NCBI GenBank assembly: GCA_028683855.1
Contig: JAQUHA010000015.1
Location: forward strand, 31,250 to 95,249
DNA length: 64,000 nt
Direction of reading: 5' to 3'
Origin: Desulfuromonadaceae bacterium
Lineage (GTDB): Bacteria; Desulfobacterota; Desulfuromonadia; Geobacterales; Pseudopelobacteraceae
Shown here piece by piece: positions 61,491 to 64,000 of this stretch. The notes beneath the pieces were generated by a model. It was given only the letters and a program-made list of their open reading frames with translations. It was not told where the DNA came from and ran no database searches. Position 1 is the stretch's first letter. Each line of letters begins with the position of its first letter. Made by a program: the position numbers and the translations under genes.

Positions 61491-61580
61491 AACTTCGACA
61501 CGTCTATGTTATGTAACTAGCCGTTGTTATTGCCAAATGACATTACATGAAGAGCCAAAGCAAAAAAATAAACTTCGACG
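61491..61580 (+). repeat. Pair of AACTTCGAC motifs in the operator region
   Basis: AACTTCGAC occurs at 61491-61499 and 61571-61579 in the same direction, 80 bases apart, between the repressor operator and the rightward promoter. A second regulator or the transposase enhancer domain could bind here. The rest of the 245-base region holds no gene. Confidence 0.4.
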
Positions 61581-61592
61581 CACATTTTTGTG

Positions 61593-61621
61593 TTGACAGG
61601 CACAGAATCATTCTGTATTTT
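61593..61621 (+). promoter_or_regulatory. Candidate rightward promoter in the phage control region
   Basis: TTGACA, exactly 17 bases, TATTTT: the strongest sigma-70 match in the phage segment. The nearest confident rightward gene is 1.2 kb on, beyond two leftward genes, so either the early transcript has a long antisense leader or the match is fortuitous. Confidence 0.45.
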
Positions 61622-61653
61622 TACCCCAAGATTCAACGTCGTAAAAACCGCAA

Positions 61654-61675
61654 CCAAAAAAACAGAAAAAAGGAG
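61654..61675 (+). repeat. A-rich repeat, copy 1
   Basis: CC, seven A, CAG, six A, GGAG, lying just past the stop of the leftward zinc-ribbon gene. It nearly matches copy 2 at 62225-62247 (one base change and one A longer). Read leftward it is two T-runs behind CTCC, as in an intrinsic terminator without a clear stem. Confidence 0.6.
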
Positions 61676-61679
61676 CCGG

Positions 61680-62201
61680 TCAGTACCCCGAAAACGGGTC
61701 CCGTCTCGGCACACTTATCGGTCCAACAGAAGGAGGTTTATCAGCATGATTAATGATCGTTTCGCCACACTCATTGCATGTCAGTTTCGCCCCACGGCAA
61801 TCATAGCCAGAGAACTGCAAAACCGCCTTCCTTCGTTTCTGGTAGCACCCGTAACACACGTGGTGGGCTGGCTCACCGTTGTGTTCGAGGTCAACTGGAA
61901 TATTGCGCAGCTTATATGCGTATACCCCTTTGGCAAGCTCTATCAATTCATAGCGAGGGACTACATCGCGTTCCCACTGGAGCATATTTTCAAGTTCACG
62001 GCGAATATCGACATTTTCTTGCGTGAGGGTCGCGACGCGCGTCTGTATCTCAATCAGTTGAGAAATCAGGGAGAGAATCTGCGTTTGCAGATCTATCGTC
62101 CGCTCCTTGATGCCGTATTCGGCAGCAAGAGAAGCAATTCCTTTTGTCAGATCCAGGGCACCCCTGGCTCCGCTGATTGCGGCAGTAATCTCAGCAAGCA
62201 T
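61680..62201 (-). CDS. Phage protein with coiled coil and zinc ribbon
   Basis: A 173-residue protein of a type common in transposable and lambdoid prophages but without known function. Residues about 1-95 are helical with a coiled coil (ILSLISQLIEIQTRVATLTQ); the C-terminal part is a zinc ribbon, CYGCYQKRRKA and CNECGETI, with an intervening GYDC, ending KPPSVGPISVPRR. The ATG was chosen for GGAG six bases upstream; a TTG four codons earlier belongs to the same frame. Located between repressor and Ner, so probably expressed from the prophage. Confidence 0.7.
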   Translation of the reverse strand: MLAEITAAISGARGALDLTKGIASLAAEYGIKERTIDLQTQILSLISQLIEIQTRVATLTQENVDIRRELENMLQWERDVVPRYELIELAKGVYAYKLRNIPVDLEHNGEPAHHVCYGCYQKRRKAVLQFSGYDCRGAKLTCNECGETIINHADKPPSVGPISVPRRDPFSGY

Positions 62202-62224
62202 ATATAACTCCAACCAGGCTCAAG

Positions 62225-62247
62225 CCAAAAAAACACAAAAAAAGGAG
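62225..62247 (+). repeat. A-rich repeat, copy 2
   Basis: CC, seven A, CAC, seven A, GGAG, five bases beyond the stop of the next leftward gene, in the same relative place as copy 1. A looser third version (CCACCCCCAAAAGGAG) precedes the Ner-like gene, where its AAGGAG is the ribosome binding site. Confidence 0.6.
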
Positions 62248-62252
62248 GCTGA

Positions 62253-62756
62253 TTATGAATCCGATCGGAACGGAAAACCATCATCAATATCTGGGTGATC
62301 AAATGGCCACAAATCGCGGACATCAGTTGCATACGACGCAACCACATTCAGCATCAGATCCCGCTGCCGTTGAGGGGTGTCAACCGGGGCGGCATTCGGT
62401 GGCAGAGGGAAGTACTCGCGATGAATTTTCGCGCGCCAAAGCTCAACAAATATGCATGCGTGGTGAAGAACTAGCGCGTCAGTGTCGGGAAGCTTTTTTA
62501 AACGGCGAGCGCGCTGAGCGCGATTTAATTGGTCATATGTACAAATCTCAACCCTTGCATCTAAGAGCCAGCTCTTCCAGGATTCGTAGGTTTTGGTTTT
62601 CAGTTCATCATAAAGTCGCAACTGTTGCGCTTCGTCAAGTTCATCGACGAGTTCATCAGCTCGGTCTGACTCGTGTCTCGGATACCAAGGGTTTTCTCGC
62701 AAAACACTGTGGTTGGTATCTTCGTTTCTGCTCTTTTTCCCGTTTCCTGTACCCAT
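62253..62756 (-). CDS. Leftward phage protein of unknown function
   Basis: A 167-residue soluble, mostly helical protein with many charged and aromatic residues (NPWYPRHESDRADELVDELD, SWKSWLLDARVEI, VDTPQRQRDLMLNVVASYAT). No family recognised. The frame opens 28 codons earlier, inside the Ner-like gene, but MGTGNGKKSRNED has GGGGGTGG before it. A rightward frame with a strong ribosome binding site covers the same bases; amino-acid composition favours this strand. Confidence 0.55.
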   Translation of the reverse strand: MGTGNGKKSRNEDTNHSVLRENPWYPRHESDRADELVDELDEAQQLRLYDELKTKTYESWKSWLLDARVEICTYDQLNRAQRARRLKKLPDTDALVLHHACIFVELWRAKIHREYFPLPPNAAPVDTPQRQRDLMLNVVASYATDVRDLWPFDHPDIDDGFPFRSDS

Positions 62757-62786
62757 AAAAACCACCCCCAAAAGGAGATTAACACC

Positions 62787-62984
62787 ATGATGAAACCAAA
62801 CAAAATCAAAGCCCTGCTCGTAGAAAACGGCATAACCCAAACATCAATCGCCCGTGAACTGGGCATCTCCACAACAACCGTTGCCAAAACCATTGTCGGC
62901 GGTTTTGTCTCACGCCGCACCCGTATGCTGATAGCTGAAAAAGCCCAAGTGCCTTTTGAAAAAATGTGGGGTCAAGCCGCCTGA
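62787..62984 (+). CDS. Ner-like/XRE small DNA-binding protein
   Basis: A 65-residue helix-turn-helix protein: IKALLVENGITQTSIARELG and STTTVAKTIVGGFVSRRTR, the pattern of Ner/Nlp and related phage early regulators. AAGGAG lies nine bases before the ATG. It starts the rightward early set, 30 bases from the divergent leftward gene. In Mu, Ner damps early and repressor transcription; the same role is inferred here. Confidence 0.78.
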   Translation: MMKPNKIKALLVENGITQTSIARELGISTTTVAKTIVGGFVSRRTRMLIAEKAQVPFEKMWGQAA

Positions 62985-63079
62985 TCCTGCTGATAACAGC
63001 ATAAAAGACAGGGTAACAAATTACCCTGAAAAGTTCCACCATTTGATTGTGATCGTAACGAAAAGTGCAGAGGAAAGTC

Positions 63080-63511
63080 ATGGCAAATCACAGCGGTCCA
63101 AAAGATACCAGCATATCAAAACAGCTCAAACTGATTGATAGCGGTGTAGACGAAGGCTCTTTTGACATTGTACTGGGGTTGAAACAAACCCTGTCGAGGG
63201 ATCTGAAAGGCTTTGATCGCTATCTGGTGGCCGCCCAGATCAGCAAAGCCACGCTAAAACACATCAGCAAAGACACCCTCGACAAAAAGCTGTCCTCCGA
63301 CCCCGATTATCAACCCGGCATGGTTGAAACCGCCGTCATCTGCCACCTGACCGGATCACTGGAGCCTTTCCGCTATGTGCTTGAGCACTTGGGCAGTGAT
63401 GTGTTGAACCCGGAAGATCGTGATCTGATCGAACTGGCGCGGCTGCAAGAGCAAGAGCGCATTATCAAGTCAAAAATGGACGCCATCAGGGCGAAAAGGG
63501 GGCTGAAATGA
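63080..63511 (+). CDS. CII-like phage regulatory protein (tentative)
   Basis: A 143-residue protein. Its start, SISKQLKLIDSGVDEGSFDIV, and central LVAAQISKATLKHISKD and DYQPGMVETAVICHLTG resemble phage regulatory CII (CP76-like) proteins, followed by a helical tail (LARLQEQERIIKSKMDAIRA) that may form a coiled coil. GAGGA precedes the ATG. Stop and next start overlap (ATGA). The family call is weak; an unclassified early phage protein is the alternative. Confidence 0.55.
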   Translation: MANHSGPKDTSISKQLKLIDSGVDEGSFDIVLGLKQTLSRDLKGFDRYLVAAQISKATLKHISKDTLDKKLSSDPDYQPGMVETAVICHLTGSLEPFRYVLEHLGSDVLNPEDRDLIELARLQEQERIIKSKMDAIRAKRGLK

Positions 63512-63684
63512 AGCGTGTCAGCGTAACATTTACCATACAGGACGATGGCACAGTCGATTCGGAATTTCATCCGATAGAAGGTATGTGCAGCAACCCGGCA
63601 ATTGATAAGGCACTGATGGCCATCGCCTGGGGCGCAGGCAAGATCGAAACTACCGCGTTCCGTTTAAGCAGGGCCGTAGCATGA
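63508..63684 (+). CDS. 58-residue early phage protein
   Basis: A short frame joined to both neighbours by ATGA overlaps: MKRVSVTFTIQDDG, then PAIDKALMAIAWGAGKI and a basic end FRLSRAVA. The beta-then-helix pattern suggests a small folded domain. No family recognised, but the tight overlaps make it very likely translated. Confidence 0.7.
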   Translation: MKRVSVTFTIQDDGTVDSEFHPIEGMCSNPAIDKALMAIAWGAGKIETTAFRLSRAVA

Positions 63685-64000
63685 AAACCCACTACACCGC
63701 CAAAGAGCTGGCTGGACTTCCGGGGATGCCCGGAACGGAACGGAGTGTACAGCGCACAGCCGACCGCGAAAACTGGCCATGGCGGAAGCGTGCCGGTCGC
63801 GGTGGTGGTAAAGAATATCTGCTTGCCGCCCTCCCTCTCGTCACCCAAGCTGCGCTAATGCCGACCAGCTCCCTGCCGGTTGTCAGCAAACCTGCCCCGC
63901 TGCCGGTTGTCGCCGCCACCATCCAGCCTGCCAAAGCCCCGGAGCAGCTCAAACAGTGGCAGCGCAGCATAATGGATGCCCGTGTCGCCATCATGCGTCT
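63681..64000 (+). CDS. MuA-type transposase, N-terminal part (runs off window)
   Basis: The first 106 residues of a phage transposase. MKTHYTAKELAGLPGMPGTE and RENWPWRKRAGRGGGKEY match the Mu A winged-helix domain (LPGLP, then W and RAG-GG motifs), which binds the end sites and enhancer. A Pro/Ala linker follows (about 60-90). The catalytic DDE domain lies outside the window. ATGA overlap with the preceding gene. In Mu the next gene would be B, the target-selection ATPase. Confidence 0.9.
   Translation, partial: MKTHYTAKELAGLPGMPGTERSVQRTADRENWPWRKRAGRGGGKEYLLAALPLVTQAALMPTSSLPVVSKPAPLPVVAATIQPAKAPEQLKQWQRSIMDARVAIMR

Larger units (their letters stand above)
60373..64000 (+). mobile_element. 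Left end of a Mu-like transposable prophage (continues beyond window)
   Basis: The order end sites, leftward repressor, Ner-like gene, rightward early genes and MuA-type transposase reproduces the early region of phage Mu. Base use becomes richer in GC in the early genes than in the host genes to the left. The exact terminus is not determined; TG dinucleotides at 60373-60378 are candidates because Mu-type ends begin 5'-TG and the first putative transposase site starts about 20-25 bases inside. Confirmation needs the right end and the five-base target duplication. Confidence 0.8.

Noticed and set aside
61747..62207. Rightward frame with an AAGGAGG site opposite the zinc-ribbon gene
   Set aside because: The leftward strand encodes paired CXXC motifs and a known phage-protein pattern; the apparent ribosome binding site is the complement of Lys-Pro-Pro-Ser codons.

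Overview
The window is an AT-rich chromosomal segment from a Geobacter-like bacterium (Desulfuromonadales/Geobacterales), ending at the right inside the left end of a Mu-like transposable prophage. The assignment rests on gene order and content: monomeric NADP-isocitrate dehydrogenase, malate dehydrogenase and a four-subunit 2-oxoacid:ferredoxin oxidoreductase lie side by side. A ftsH-folP-cdaA-glmM-pdxJ-acpS-nnr-tsaE-lysC block, a SerA ending in a Cys-rich tail, a bioB/bioD pair under a BirA-type operator, and many two-component and chemotaxis-type proteins agree with this. No rRNA, tRNA, CRISPR array or insertion sequence was recognised.

Layout. 1-5.9 kb: an OmpA-like protein cut by the window edge, a HU/IHF protein, a TPR protein, rlmD, and the queuosine genes queE and queD, all leftward. 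5.9-10.9 kb: metY diverging from a SulP sulfate permease, then bioB-bioD behind a BirA operator. 11-18 kb: a histidine kinase and an NtrC-type regulator, a secreted cohesin/dockerin-like protein, and an isolated PilB/GspE-type ATPase with a small membrane protein. 18-32.5 kb: an outer-membrane protein and tadA, then a long leftward block covering lysine/threonine precursor synthesis (lysC), tRNA modification (tsaE, tilS), cofactors (pdxJ, acpS, folP), cell-wall precursor and c-di-AMP synthesis (glmM, cdaA), ftsH and corA, preceded by a chemotaxis receptor. 34.5-38.9 kb: a rightward comEB-nrdR-ribD-ribE-ribBA-queH operon. 39-48.5 kb: a ferredoxin, ackA, truD-trmL, serA-lgt, ferritin with a DUF1450 protein, a DUF4403 lipoprotein, a small outer-membrane protein and a RIO kinase. 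48.7-55 kb: the icd-mdh-korDABC cluster, which carries carbon through the TCA cycle from isocitrate to succinyl-CoA and regenerates oxaloacetate, with a palindrome over the probable icd promoter. 55-60.1 kb: lepA-lepB-aspS and a LysM lipoprotein.

From about 60.37 kb the sequence changes character. Four copies of a roughly 20-base motif (one inverted) resemble transposase-binding sites of a Mu-type left end. They are followed by a short Gp27-like gene, a leftward repressor, an operator region, two leftward genes of unknown role (one with a zinc ribbon), and then rightward early genes: a Ner-like HTH protein, a CII-like protein, a 58-residue protein and the N-terminal DNA-binding part of a MuA-type transposase, which runs off the window.

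The points most worth a second look are the organisation of this phage end (a Gp27-like gene outside the repressor, and an operator that contains the repressor's own ribosome binding site), the palindrome controlling icd, the absence of ybbR between cdaA and glmM, a sigma-54 activator with GAFTSA in place of GAFTGA, and a protein carrying both a cohesin-like domain and a dockerin-like repeat.
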